From assembly GCA_015231435.1 (NCBI GenBank), contig JADGBN010000007.1:1-52056 (forward strand): a DNA stretch of 52,056 nt. Reading direction: 5' to 3'. The stretch is from Gammaproteobacteria bacterium (lineage in GTDB: Bacteria; Pseudomonadota; Gammaproteobacteria; Thiohalomonadales; Thiohalomonadaceae). Under the pieces are notes generated by a model, which saw only the letters and a list, made by a program, of their open reading frames with translations, was not told where the DNA came from and made no database searches. The translations under genes and the position numbers were made by a program. Shown here piece after piece: positions 35,368 to 44,738 of this stretch (positions within the stretch are counted from its first letter, which is position 1; each line of letters begins with the position of its first letter).

Positions 35368-35967
35368 ATGTCACAGATTACCTTAAAGTTCCGCGATAAA
35401 ACCATCGCCCAGCAAACACTTCGCAACGGTACCATAACCATTGGCACCGACCCTGCCTGTGATATTAGCGTTGACACGCTTGCCCTGCGGCCACGCCACT
35501 TACAACTCACCACGGTGGATGATGTCACCACTCTGCTCAATCTTGAGGCCGAACATGCGGTGAATGTCAATGGTAGTAAAGTGATTGAGTGCCCACTGCA
35601 ACACGAAGATCTGATTGAAATCGGCAAATATCAGATAATCTACCAGTTTAATAAAAGCAAAAGCGATGCACCGCCAGACCCTATTTTTCGTAAAAACGAG
35701 AATCAACGCTCCGCTTGGTTACAGTTAATGAGCGGCAAGAATATTGGCAAGACGGTTAACCTTAAACGCGCCCTTAACCATATCGGCAAAGCAGGCGTAC
35801 AGATGGATCTCATTGCCCATCGCGATGACGGTTTTTATCTCTCCCACCTTGAGGGTCCGAGCATCCCCTCGGTCAACGGCGTTGACCTGAGCGAAACTGC
35901 CGTCATGCTCAACAATGGCGACTCGATTAAAATAGCCAATGTCGTGATGATCTTCAGCCTAAGTTAA
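35368..35967 (+). CDS. FHA-domain protein (two FHA-like modules)
   Basis: 'ITIGTDPACDISVDTLALRPRHLQLTTVDD...LEAEHAVNVNGSKV' plus second module 'GKTVNLKRALNHIGKAGVQMDLIAHRDDGFYLSHLEGPSIPSVNGVDL'. Confidence 0.8.
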   Translation: MSQITLKFRDKTIAQQTLRNGTITIGTDPACDISVDTLALRPRHLQLTTVDDVTTLLNLEAEHAVNVNGSKVIECPLQHEDLIEIGKYQIIYQFNKSKSDAPPDPIFRKNENQRSAWLQLMSGKNIGKTVNLKRALNHIGKAGVQMDLIAHRDDGFYLSHLEGPSIPSVNGVDLSETAVMLNNGDSIKIANVVMIFSLS

Positions 35968-35972
35968 CCGCA

Positions 35973-37334
35973 TTACAGATAGTCAAACGCATCGGCGAGA
36001 CGTTTAACGCTCTGCACCTCGATGCCGGCAATGGTTTTTCGCGGCAGGTTAGCTGCAGGAACAATGGCCCGATTAAAGCCATGCTTCGCCGCCTCACGAA
36101 TTCTGTCCTCACCATTAGGTACGGGGCGAATCTCCCCAGAGAGACCGATCTCACCAAAAACAACCAGACGCTGTGGTAACGGTCTGTCGCGCAAACTTGA
36201 ATAAATTGCCAGCACCAGTGCCAGATCAGCCGCCGTCTCATTGACCCGCACCCCACCCACCACATTGGCAAAGATATCCTGATTAAAGGTCTGAATACCT
36301 GCATGACGGTGCAGCACTGCCAACAGCATGGCCAGACGATTACCATCCAACCCCACAGTGACCCGCCGTGGATTACCAAGACTGCTCTCATCTACCAGCG
36401 ACTGCACCTCAACCAGCAACGGCCGACTCCCCTCCAGCGTCACCATCACCGCACTGCCGCTGGTATTCTCCTCACGATTGGAGAGAAACAGTGCGGACGG
36501 ATTTGCCACCTCCTTCAACCCCAGATCAGTCATGGCAAAAACCCCAAGTTCGTTGACCGCGCCAAAACGGTTTTTAAAGGCGCGAATCACCCGATACCGG
36601 CTGTTACTCTCCCCTTCAAAATAGAGAACCGTATCCACCATATGTTCAAGAATACGCGGCCCCGCCAGCTGACCATCTTTAGTCACATGACCAACAATAA
36701 AAATTGCCACGCCGCGCTCTTTGGCATAACGTACCAAACGCGTACTGCTTTCGCGCACCTGGGTCACCGAACCCGGCGCAGAGGGGATCTGCTCGCTGTA
36801 GATGGTCTGAATAGAGTCAATTACCACCACTGCCGGCTTCTCAAGGGTAATCGCATTGAGAATACGCTCCACCTGCGTCTCTGCCAGCATACGGATCTTT
36901 GCCGGCGCCAGCTTCAACCGCTGCGCCCGCAAACTGACCTGCTGCGGTGACTCCTCACCGGTGATGTAGAGCACCCCCAGCGACTCAGCAAGGGTGCCAA
37001 TGGTCTGCAGTAACAGGGTCGATTTACCAATCCCCGGGTTACCCCCAATGAGCACCACCGATCCCGGTACCAAACCGCCGCCAAGCACCCGATTAAACTC
37101 GCCCATTCCGACACTAATGCGGGTGACATCACTCGCCTCAATCTGCGCCAGCGAAATCACCCGTTGCTCTGCGCCGCCACCGGCATATCCGGTAAAACGA
37201 TCCGGCGTCGGTGGCGTCGTGAAAAGCTGCTCTTGCAGGCTGTTCCAGCTACCACAGTCGCCGCACTGCCCAGCCCACTTCGGGCTCTCACTGCCACAGG
37301 CGCTACAGAGATAACTCATTTTATTTTTAGCCAT
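35973..37334 (-). CDS. radA: DNA repair protein RadA
   Basis: zinc finger 'YLCSACGSESPKWAGQCGDCGSWNSL', Walker A 'GGNPGIGKSTLLLQ', KNRFG motif. Confidence 0.97.
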   Translation of the reverse strand: MAKNKMSYLCSACGSESPKWAGQCGDCGSWNSLQEQLFTTPPTPDRFTGYAGGGAEQRVISLAQIEASDVTRISVGMGEFNRVLGGGLVPGSVVLIGGNPGIGKSTLLLQTIGTLAESLGVLYITGEESPQQVSLRAQRLKLAPAKIRMLAETQVERILNAITLEKPAVVVIDSIQTIYSEQIPSAPGSVTQVRESSTRLVRYAKERGVAIFIVGHVTKDGQLAGPRILEHMVDTVLYFEGESNSRYRVIRAFKNRFGAVNELGVFAMTDLGLKEVANPSALFLSNREENTSGSAVMVTLEGSRPLLVEVQSLVDESSLGNPRRVTVGLDGNRLAMLLAVLHRHAGIQTFNQDIFANVVGGVRVNETAADLALVLAIYSSLRDRPLPQRLVVFGEIGLSGEIRPVPNGEDRIREAAKHGFNRAIVPAANLPRKTIAGIEVQSVKRLADAFDYL

Positions 37335-37395
37335 TCACCCTTTCCTGAAAATAGAAGGCGACTCATGCGATAATAACGCCTACCGTATCGCCATT

Positions 37396-38322
37396 TTGTT
37401 CATACTGGCAACCCCTGACACACCTTCACAGGAGATTCATTTGACACTTATCGATATGCTTAAAGGGTATCCACAATACCTAATGCCAGGGCACCTTATC
37501 TCGCGTCTCACCTATCGGTTGATGCGCATTGAGTCTCCGGCGGTTAAAAACCGACTTATCCGGCTCTTTATGCGCCTCTTTCAGATTAGCCTTGCCGAAG
37601 CGCAAATTCAGCAAGCGGAAGGGTTTTTGCACTTTAACGCCTTTTTTACCCGCGCCCTTAAGCCGGAGTGTCGTCCTATCGCCGGGAACAGCAATACCAT
37701 TATCTCCCCAGTCGATGGCATGGTGAGCCAATTCGGTGCAATTCGCAATGGCCGCATTATTCAGGCCAAAGGACACGACTATAGCGTTGCCGAACTCCTT
37801 GCGACCGTACCCGCCGTCAGTGAGCAGTTTAGCAAGGGACACTTTATCACTATCTATCTCTCCCCTCGCGACTACCATCGCATTCATCAACCGCTTGATG
37901 GTCTATTGCGGCAGATGATTCATGTTCCCGGACGCCTCTTTAGCGTCAACCTTGCCACCGCAGCGACGATTAACCGCCTCTTTGCGAAAAACGAACGCGT
38001 TATCACCCTGTTTGACAGTGATCGCGGCCCCTTCGCCCAGGTGCTGGTCGGTGCCGTGAACGTTGGCAGTATTGAGACGGTTTGGGCAGGTGAAGTGACC
38101 CCCCCTAGCTGCAAACTCCCCCGCGCATGGAGCTACGCTGAACTCACTGCCCCGCGACTGCAACGGGGGGAGGAGATGGGGCGCTTTAATATGGGATCAA
38201 CCGTGATTCTTCTTATTGCCAACCCTGAACTGAAGTGGGATGAAAAAATCATGATCGGCAGCAAAGTACGCATGGGTGAGGCGCTTGCGCAGTTCACGCC
38301 CGATCAAAAGGAAATGCCATAA
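37396..38322 (+). CDS. psd: Phosphatidylserine decarboxylase (true start may be 37441-37456)
   Basis: 'HFITIYLSPRDYHRIHQPLDG', LGST-like 'FNMGSTVILL' processing site. Confidence 0.95.
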   Translation: MFILATPDTPSQEIHLTLIDMLKGYPQYLMPGHLISRLTYRLMRIESPAVKNRLIRLFMRLFQISLAEAQIQQAEGFLHFNAFFTRALKPECRPIAGNSNTIISPVDGMVSQFGAIRNGRIIQAKGHDYSVAELLATVPAVSEQFSKGHFITIYLSPRDYHRIHQPLDGLLRQMIHVPGRLFSVNLATAATINRLFAKNERVITLFDSDRGPFAQVLVGAVNVGSIETVWAGEVTPPSCKLPRAWSYAELTAPRLQRGEEMGRFNMGSTVILLIANPELKWDEKIMIGSKVRMGEALAQFTPDQKEMP

Positions 38323-39328
38323 CCTCTGCCAAGGAATCGGCACCGCTTATCGCCAACAGAAGCCGGTCGACCCCCAATGCCACCCCCGACGCCTCGGGCA
38401 TACCCTGCACGAGGGCATTGAGAAAGTGGTTGTCGATCGGGAAGCAGGGCTGCCCCCGCTGTTGACGCAACGCTAACTCGGCATGAAAGCGGCGCTGCTG
38501 TTCTGCGGCATCTGTGAGTTCGGCAAAACCGTTCGCTATCTCAATGCCGTTCAAATAGAGTTCAAACCGTTCCGCAACCTCAGGGTTAGCATCACTAAGC
38601 CGTGCCAGAGAGGCTTGCGCCGCTGGAAAATCGTAGATAAAGAGAACCTTATGGTTTCGCTTCAGCGCCGGATCGACAACATGGGTCAGCAACAGATCAA
38701 GCTGCTGCTGGCGATCTAGCGGCGCTGCTTCTGGACGCTGCACAAGATCTATACCGGCAGCAGCCACTGCGGCGTCCAGCATCGCTGGTGTGGCGCAAAA
38801 GGGATCAACCGCAGCATAGCGCTGCATCACCTCACCATAACTTAACCGCTCGGCAGCCTCACCGTTTTGCAAGCCAAACGCGGAGGGCAGCAGCCGGGAT
38901 AACAGTGCCTCTACCTCATCCATTAACTGGCGATAAGCAAAACCGGGGCGGTACCACTCCAGCATGGTGAACTCAGGATTATGCAGGCGTCCCTCCTCGC
39001 CCTGACGAAAGACCTTGCAAATCTGATAGATTGCACCCGCACCTGACGCCAAAAGCCGCTTCATGGCAAACTCTGGCGAGGTGTGAAGATAGAGAGACTC
39101 CTGTCGCGCTGCCGCGCCTAGCGCAAAACTTTCAATATAGGGATCGCTGTTAGCGGCGTGGGAGAGCTGCGGTGTCTCCACCTCCAGCACCCCACGTTCA
39201 GCAAAAAAGCGGCGCAACTGCTGTAACAGCGCGGCGCGCTGCTGCAACCGTAGCAGGGTGGCCGTAGGCTGCCAGAGGTTGGCGTCACCGCCAAACAGAG
39301 AGGATTTGCTAATCGCGGGCTCGCGCAA
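38294..39328 (-). CDS. epmA: EF-P--(R)-beta-lysine ligase (EpmA/GenX/PoxA)
   Basis: class II aaRS core without anticodon domain; '[23 protein letters not shown]', '[30 protein letters not shown]', '[15 protein letters not shown]'. Confidence 0.95.
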   Translation of the reverse strand: MREPAISKSSLFGGDANLWQPTATLLRLQQRAALLQQLRRFFAERGVLEVETPQLSHAANSDPYIESFALGAAARQESLYLHTSPEFAMKRLLASGAGAIYQICKVFRQGEEGRLHNPEFTMLEWYRPGFAYRQLMDEVEALLSRLLPSAFGLQNGEAAERLSYGEVMQRYAAVDPFCATPAMLDAAVAAAGIDLVQRPEAAPLDRQQQLDLLLTHVVDPALKRNHKVLFIYDFPAAQASLARLSDANPEVAERFELYLNGIEIANGFAELTDAAEQQRRFHAELALRQQRGQPCFPIDNHFLNALVQGMPEASGVALGVDRLLLAISGADSLAEVMAFPFDRA

Positions 39329-39878
39329 TATAGCTGCCGCTGCGGGTATCCACCTTTAACAGATCGTCAATATCGACAAAAAGTGGCACAAGGATCTCGG
39401 CGCCCGTCTCCAAGGTTGCCGGTTTGGTCGCACCCTGGGCGGTATCACCGCGCACCCCAGGTTCCGTATGAACCACTTTTAAAATCACATGATTAGGGGG
39501 AACGATGCAAATAGGTGCGCCATTCCACAGGGTGACCATGCAGCTATCCTGCTCCTTTAGCCACTTATACTCCTCACCCACCGCACTTTTATCACAGGCG
39601 ATCTGCTCGAAGGAGGTCGGCTCCATAAAGTGCCAAAGCTCACCATCGTTATAGAGATACTGCATTTCGACATCTATCACATCAGCCGACTCGATGGTTT
39701 CGTTTGATTTAAAGGTCTTCTCCACCACTCGACCGTTAATCAGATTACGAATCTTGACACGGGTAAACGCCTGTCCCTTCCCCGGTTTGACAAACTCGAT
39801 TTCAACAATATTGCAGGGATTGCCATCAACCAGAATCTTCGTTCCACGTTTTAGTTCGTTACTGCCGTAATTCGCCAT
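39309..39878 (-). CDS. efp: Elongation factor P
   Basis: '[40 protein letters not shown]' with modifiable Lys loop. Confidence 0.97.
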   Translation of the reverse strand: MANYGSNELKRGTKILVDGNPCNIVEIEFVKPGKGQAFTRVKIRNLINGRVVEKTFKSNETIESADVIDVEMQYLYNDGELWHFMEPTSFEQIACDKSAVGEEYKWLKEQDSCMVTLWNGAPICIVPPNHVILKVVHTEPGVRGDTAQGATKPATLETGAEILVPLFVDIDDLLKVDTRSGSYIARARD

Positions 39879-39937
39879 CGTACCCTCTACTGTAATAGGT
39901 CAATAATGGTATATGATAACGTGATACGCAGCGGCAA

Positions 39938-40063
39938 TATACCCTTTCCACTTGAAATTGCAGGGTCGTTGTCTGCAGTCGCTCACCCCAATCACATAGC
40001 TTATCTATGCTCATGGGGATTCGCAACCTTGCCGCCTACCTGTATTTCCAAGTCGTTTGGGGT
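39938..40063 (+). repeat. Dispersed intergenic MITE/REP-like element, copy B (forward orientation), with partial duplicated terminus at ~40066-40092
   Basis: inverted relative to copy A at 35203-35328; TIR acttgaaattgcaggg / acttggaaatacagg; extra 'acccttcatccttgaaattgcagcg'. Confidence 0.85.
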
Positions 40064-40115
40064 TAGACCCTTCATCCTTGAAATTGCAGCGGTGCTAACT
40101 ATTTTTGTTCTTCCC

Positions 40116-41111
40116 ATGATAAAAAGAAAAAACTCACAGCAGACTGCGCCGATCACCGCCCCCGCCTCCCTGCTTCACGCCCTGCAACTACCGGAAAATT
40201 TAAGCGGCACTTTTCAGCCCACTGCAGCGGAGTTTCCGCTGCGGGTCAATGCGGCGTTTTTGCAGAGGATACACCCCGCAAATCCCGATGACCCACTGCT
40301 GCGGCAAGTCTTACCGTTAACCGATGAACGCCAGCCTGACCCGAACTACTGTGATGATGCCGTTGGCGATTTGGCTGCCTCGCCATCGCCGGGGCTGATT
40401 CATAAATACCACGGTCGGGTCCTTTTACTGCTCACCAACAGCTGCCCGATCCACTGTCGCTTCTGTTTTCGCCGCAACTTTCCCTACCGCGATCATCAAC
40501 TCAGTCACCGCCACCTGCAACAGGCGCTTGACTATATTACTGCTCATCATGAGATAAGTGAGGTTGTGTTAAGTGGTGGTGATCCGCTGATGGTGAGCAA
40601 CCAGCGCCTATTTGAAGTTATCGCAGCGCTTGGCAAGATCCCCCATCTCACCACCCTGCGTATTCATAGTCGCGTACCGGTAGTGATGCCCCAGCGAATC
40701 GACCCGGAGCTGCTTAACCATCTAAGAGAACTTGCACACACGCCGCTGCAACCGGTGCTAGTGATTCACTGCAACCATCCACAGGAGCTTGGCAGCGCGG
40801 CATTAACGGCGATTCACCAACTTAAGGAGAGCGGTGTCGTGCTCCTTAACCAATCGGTACTACTGCGCGGGGTGAATGATTCGCTGACGACACTTAAAAC
40901 ACTCAGTCACACCCTGTTTCGTAACGGTGTTCTCCCCTACTACCTGCATCGCCTTGATCATGCACGGGGAGTCTCCCACTTTGCGGTTAACCCTGAAAAG
41001 GAGGCGGCATTAGTTAAGTCACTACAAAGCCAGTTACCGGGGTATTTAATGCCTAAAGTGGTTCAGGATGTTGCAGGAACCCCCTATAAAGCGCCATACT
41101 ACCAACCATAA
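40116..41111 (+). CDS. epmB: EF-P beta-lysylation protein EpmB (lysine 2,3-aminomutase family); ORF track start 39906 reads through the repeat
   Basis: radical SAM 'LTNSCPIHCRFCFRRNFPY', 'VVLSGGDPLMVSNQRL'; Met at 40116 (MIKRKNSQQ) follows the repeat element. Confidence 0.93.
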   Translation: MIKRKNSQQTAPITAPASLLHALQLPENLSGTFQPTAAEFPLRVNAAFLQRIHPANPDDPLLRQVLPLTDERQPDPNYCDDAVGDLAASPSPGLIHKYHGRVLLLLTNSCPIHCRFCFRRNFPYRDHQLSHRHLQQALDYITAHHEISEVVLSGGDPLMVSNQRLFEVIAALGKIPHLTTLRIHSRVPVVMPQRIDPELLNHLRELAHTPLQPVLVIHCNHPQELGSAALTAIHQLKESGVVLLNQSVLLRGVNDSLTTLKTLSHTLFRNGVLPYYLHRLDHARGVSHFAVNPEKEAALVKSLQSQLPGYLMPKVVQDVAGTPYKAPYYQP

Positions 41112-41139
41112 CTGGGACAATTAGCAAAGGGGATAGGCA

Positions 41140-42840
41140 ATGGCTAGCGGAACAGACAATGATATTATCAGTGATAATGCCGAGGTAAGGAGCTACAGTC
41201 TCAATATTACCTCACAAAATCGCCGCACCCGCTTTGACTTTGATATCTCTCCCCGCATGATTAAAGCCTGGCTACAGCAACTTCCGCTAGGCGATCACCT
41301 CGAAGCATCACGAATTATTCACCATGCGTTACACAACGTGAACCGCACCCTGCACCCATGGGATACGCGCTTCACCTTTCTTGAGTCCATTCACGAAACA
41401 GTGAATACACTGCTCACAGCCCTAAACAGTAATATTAACGATATCAGCTTCCCTATTTCGGAAAAAGGGCAACGCTATATCGACAGCTATGAGCTCCTCT
41501 GCAGCGAAATGAACAACGGCTATAAAATCACCCTAAGTGACTACCGTAACCGACTTAAGTTTTTTCAAAAACAAAAAGATATCGCACTTATTATCTACCG
41601 CGCGGTGTTCTACATTGCCCACTCGATACTCCAGTCACACAACATTTACAGCGATATTCGTCCCGGGCGTTGGGAAGAGCTAAACACCCTGGTATTAATT
41701 GCCTCACAGGAGAAGGTCGCTGATCTCGATATCAGTCAGGGCAAGAGACCGCCCGGTGAAAACTTCTCCCCGATCACCATTATTCTATATCAACAGCTTC
41801 TCATGTTAAATTGTGCCTCCACCTCACGTCTGGCACAAAAAAATATTCAGCAACTCTTTAAGGCGCTCTCCTACTGGGGGCGCCGCGTCATGATTAAATC
41901 CTGGAGTAAAGAGAATATTATCGAGGCAACCTTTGTTATTGAGGTTAATAGGGATAGTGGCCCGATTTACAAAGAGCGTCTTAAAGGGGAGTGTAGTGCT
42001 AATCGCTGCCTCACCATTGATACTCGAAAGCTGGTTGAAAAAATGAGTAAAGTGATCGCTTTCTGTCAAGAAAAAGAGAGTGACACACCCTGTGAAGAGG
42101 CCACTTTGGGGGTCTCTCTTGAGACCATTAAACATGTTCGCCAGGCCTGGAAATCGCTGCCAACGCGCCATTTTCAACGCCGCAATATTGAAAATAACAA
42201 CAAACTGGTTATTCTTTCAGGCCTGCCCGCCATACACCGCCAATACGCCAAACTAATTATTGCGGATGATCACCCAGATAACCAGGGCACCGATATCTCT
42301 TACGGCACGGTGCTTGCGGGAAATAACATCCACCTCTTTGAGGAGTTTCTCTACAGTGGCGATAACACCGTTGCCAGCGAGCAAAACCAGCACCACCCAT
42401 GGGAGATTCTGAATGAGAGTGCGGGAGGTTTTCGTATTATTACCGATGCCCATGTCTCCTCTGGGGTGCGTGTCGGCGAACTCTTAAGTATTGCGCGTCA
42501 TGAAGATGATCGACATCGCTCGATTGCTACGATTCGCTGGCTGAATTTTCATAAAAATGGCGATACCGAACTCGGTATGGAGGTTATCTCACCCAGTGGT
42601 TCAGCAGCGATTGTACAAATCGGCGATAATAGCAGCAGTGTTAACCGGCTTATTCGTGCGCTGCTGCTTCCAGAACTCACTATTCTTAATCAAGAAGAGA
42701 GTATCATTCTCCCTCTTTGTGGTGTTCGCACAGGGGATCAGATGACACTTATCGAGGCGGAGCAACGTTATCAGATAATCCTTGGTCCGGTTATCACGCA
42801 ATGCGAAACCTATGCACGTTTTCGCTACGAACGAAAATAA
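41140..42840 (+). CDS. Large conserved protein with PilZ-like C-terminal domain (paralogue 1)
   Basis: 566 aa; 'WEILNESAGGFRIITDAHVSSGVRVGELLSI...ATIRWLN...ELGMEVISP' carries [DN]xSxxG; homologous to the next ORF. Confidence 0.8.
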   Translation: MASGTDNDIISDNAEVRSYSLNITSQNRRTRFDFDISPRMIKAWLQQLPLGDHLEASRIIHHALHNVNRTLHPWDTRFTFLESIHETVNTLLTALNSNINDISFPISEKGQRYIDSYELLCSEMNNGYKITLSDYRNRLKFFQKQKDIALIIYRAVFYIAHSILQSHNIYSDIRPGRWEELNTLVLIASQEKVADLDISQGKRPPGENFSPITIILYQQLLMLNCASTSRLAQKNIQQLFKALSYWGRRVMIKSWSKENIIEATFVIEVNRDSGPIYKERLKGECSANRCLTIDTRKLVEKMSKVIAFCQEKESDTPCEEATLGVSLETIKHVRQAWKSLPTRHFQRRNIENNNKLVILSGLPAIHRQYAKLIIADDHPDNQGTDISYGTVLAGNNIHLFEEFLYSGDNTVASEQNQHHPWEILNESAGGFRIITDAHVSSGVRVGELLSIARHEDDRHRSIATIRWLNFHKNGDTELGMEVISPSGSAAIVQIGDNSSSVNRLIRALLLPELTILNQEESIILPLCGVRTGDQMTLIEAEQRYQIILGPVITQCETYARFRYERK

Positions 42841-42896
42841 CTAACAGCACATCCAAACCAACCCACTACCGACCATAAAAATAGGAGCGACGCCGG

Positions 42897-44699
42897 ATGG
42901 AAATGGAACTATTTAATCTTCCTGCCCTGACCTCACCTGATAAAACCAGTTTTAGCCTTAAAGAGCGCCATGTCAGCAGTTGGTGTAACGACCTGCCTTT
43001 AGGCCACCCTCAGGAGACGCAGCAACTGGTACTGACCGCGCTACGTCAAAGTAATCAGCAACGCTGGCCGTGGAACGATCGCCTCGCTTTTTTAGAAAAG
43101 GTGCGTGAACCGATTAATATCCCCTTAGTGGCGTTAGAGAATAGTCTTAAATCTGTGGAGTTTCCGATTGGTGAAAGACATGCCAAAATGGCACAGGATC
43201 TGCGTTCCCTCTGCAGTGAAATTTGCACCGCCTATCGGCTCACCCTGCATGACTACCAGCAGCGCCACGCTTTTTTTCGCCGTAAAAAGGTCACTGCACT
43301 AATCGCCAGTCGGGCGATACGCTACGCGTCACTTATCAACCTTAACAGCCACCAGCTCTATGGGACCCCCCCTAATGGACACTGGCGAATAGTTCATAAT
43401 CTCTACAGCTATGCCGAGGCACTGGATGTTCACAATATCCCGATTGAGGACAATATCCGTTCGAGTATGCGTGATACCACCATCACCCAGATCTATAAAC
43501 AGATTCTGCTAATTGCCACCGCCTCCACCTCGCGCCTGGCACAAAAGGAGATCATCGTACTGTTTAGCATTCTCAAGGATATGGGGCAGCTTCTCGATCT
43601 CACCCCCTGTCAGGATAATCTCGTTGATAACGCATCCTTTCTTGTTGATCGCGAGCAGGATAAAGGCCCCGCCTATCTTGAGTTGCAAAATAGTAGCTTT
43701 AACCCGGGGACCACGCTGCTAATGGATACCCGTCGGCTGATTGCTTATCTGCAATACAGTGCCACCCGACAGGAGAGTATTCTCTGTGATATCTCTGATC
43801 TGAATACACTCTCGGCAGATCTATATCAACGCCTTGAAATATCTTGGAAAAAATTACCAAACCGCGGGCGTCGCATGAGTTCTGATGTGAGTAATCCTGA
43901 GTATGTCGAAATTATCTCTGGTCTTACCAATATTCATAAACAGACCCTTCAGCTCACCGGTGACAAACTGATGTCAACCGGTAAAAGTGCACAGTTCAAA
44001 GCCGCAGCCGTCTCCCCTGATGACCCTGAAGCCCGCATCGTCGATTTTTGGGATCAAAGCTCCAGCGAAACGATGCGCTACATGATCGACAAAAATGATT
44101 TTAGCGGTGTCGACAGAAAACAGAACAGCGACATTTTTACCCACAGCTTTGAAATTGCTGAAGAGAACAAGTTGGGCGGTAAAGAAGATGAGGTCATTAA
44201 TAGTAGCCAATGGCAGATTCTTGATGAGAGCGCAGGTGGCTTTCGTATTGTCTCTTCTGCTGCGAGTGAATCAACCATTAATGTTGGTGAACTGGTTAAG
44301 GTACGCAAAAACGGTCAAGAGTCCTATGAACTCATAGGCGTTATTCGCTGGATTAACTGTCATGGCAAGGGATCGGTTGAGGCTGGAGTTAGGGTGATCA
44401 CCCCTGAAGTCACACCTATTGTGCTTAAACGCATCGACAAGCAGGGAAAAGGCGGTCAACCTCGGCGTTCGCTAATATTAAATTACCATCACCAAAATCA
44501 GCAGGTAGAGACGCTGCTCGCCCCTATTACTATCTTTAACAGCGGCGATCAGGCACTGGTCAGCCATCATAGTGGTCAAGAGTACATTGAACTTGGTGAA
44601 AAGTTAAACCGTGGTAGCGGTGAAAACTTCTCCCTCTTCCGCTTTAGCAGAAAAGAGATCAAACAGGGTAATTTTCGGCGCAAACAGGAAGATAAATAA
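42897..44699 (+). CDS. Large conserved protein with PilZ-like C-terminal domain (paralogue 2)
   Basis: 600 aa; shares 'LPLG', 'STSRLAQK', 'LMDTRRLI', 'WQILDESAGGFRIVSS...VGELVKV...GVIRWIN' with paralogue 1. Confidence 0.8.
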   Translation: MEMELFNLPALTSPDKTSFSLKERHVSSWCNDLPLGHPQETQQLVLTALRQSNQQRWPWNDRLAFLEKVREPINIPLVALENSLKSVEFPIGERHAKMAQDLRSLCSEICTAYRLTLHDYQQRHAFFRRKKVTALIASRAIRYASLINLNSHQLYGTPPNGHWRIVHNLYSYAEALDVHNIPIEDNIRSSMRDTTITQIYKQILLIATASTSRLAQKEIIVLFSILKDMGQLLDLTPCQDNLVDNASFLVDREQDKGPAYLELQNSSFNPGTTLLMDTRRLIAYLQYSATRQESILCDISDLNTLSADLYQRLEISWKKLPNRGRRMSSDVSNPEYVEIISGLTNIHKQTLQLTGDKLMSTGKSAQFKAAAVSPDDPEARIVDFWDQSSSETMRYMIDKNDFSGVDRKQNSDIFTHSFEIAEENKLGGKEDEVINSSQWQILDESAGGFRIVSSAASESTINVGELVKVRKNGQESYELIGVIRWINCHGKGSVEAGVRVITPEVTPIVLKRIDKQGKGGQPRRSLILNYHHQNQQVETLLAPITIFNSGDQALVSHHSGQEYIELGEKLNRGSGENFSLFRFSRKEIKQGNFRRKQEDK

Positions 44700-44730
44700 A
44701 GGGTAGTGGCAGCGCGCCACCACCCTTTTA
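44698..44730. terminator. Bidirectional intrinsic terminator between convergent genes
   Basis: aaagggtagtggc-agcgc-gccaccaccctttt, 13-bp stem with one mismatch, A/T tracts on both sides. Confidence 0.8.
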
Positions 44731-44738
44731 GTAGTCAG

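Noticed and set aside
34913-35374. 153-aa minus-strand ORF with 'FLVEIAGSLASVAHLNHLGCLSSW'
   Set aside because: Antisense to the ChaN-PDZ gene plus read-through of repeat copy A; the matching peptide in copy B (PLEIAGSLSAVAHPNHIAYLCSWGFA) shows both are translations of the repeat, not proteins
36303-36950. 215-aa plus-strand ORF inside radA
   Set aside because: His/Arg/Thr-rich shadow translation opposite a well-conserved gene
39906-40115. N-terminal 70-aa extension of the epmB ORF
   Set aside because: Encoded by the intergenic repeat; EpmB-like sequence begins near the Met at 40116
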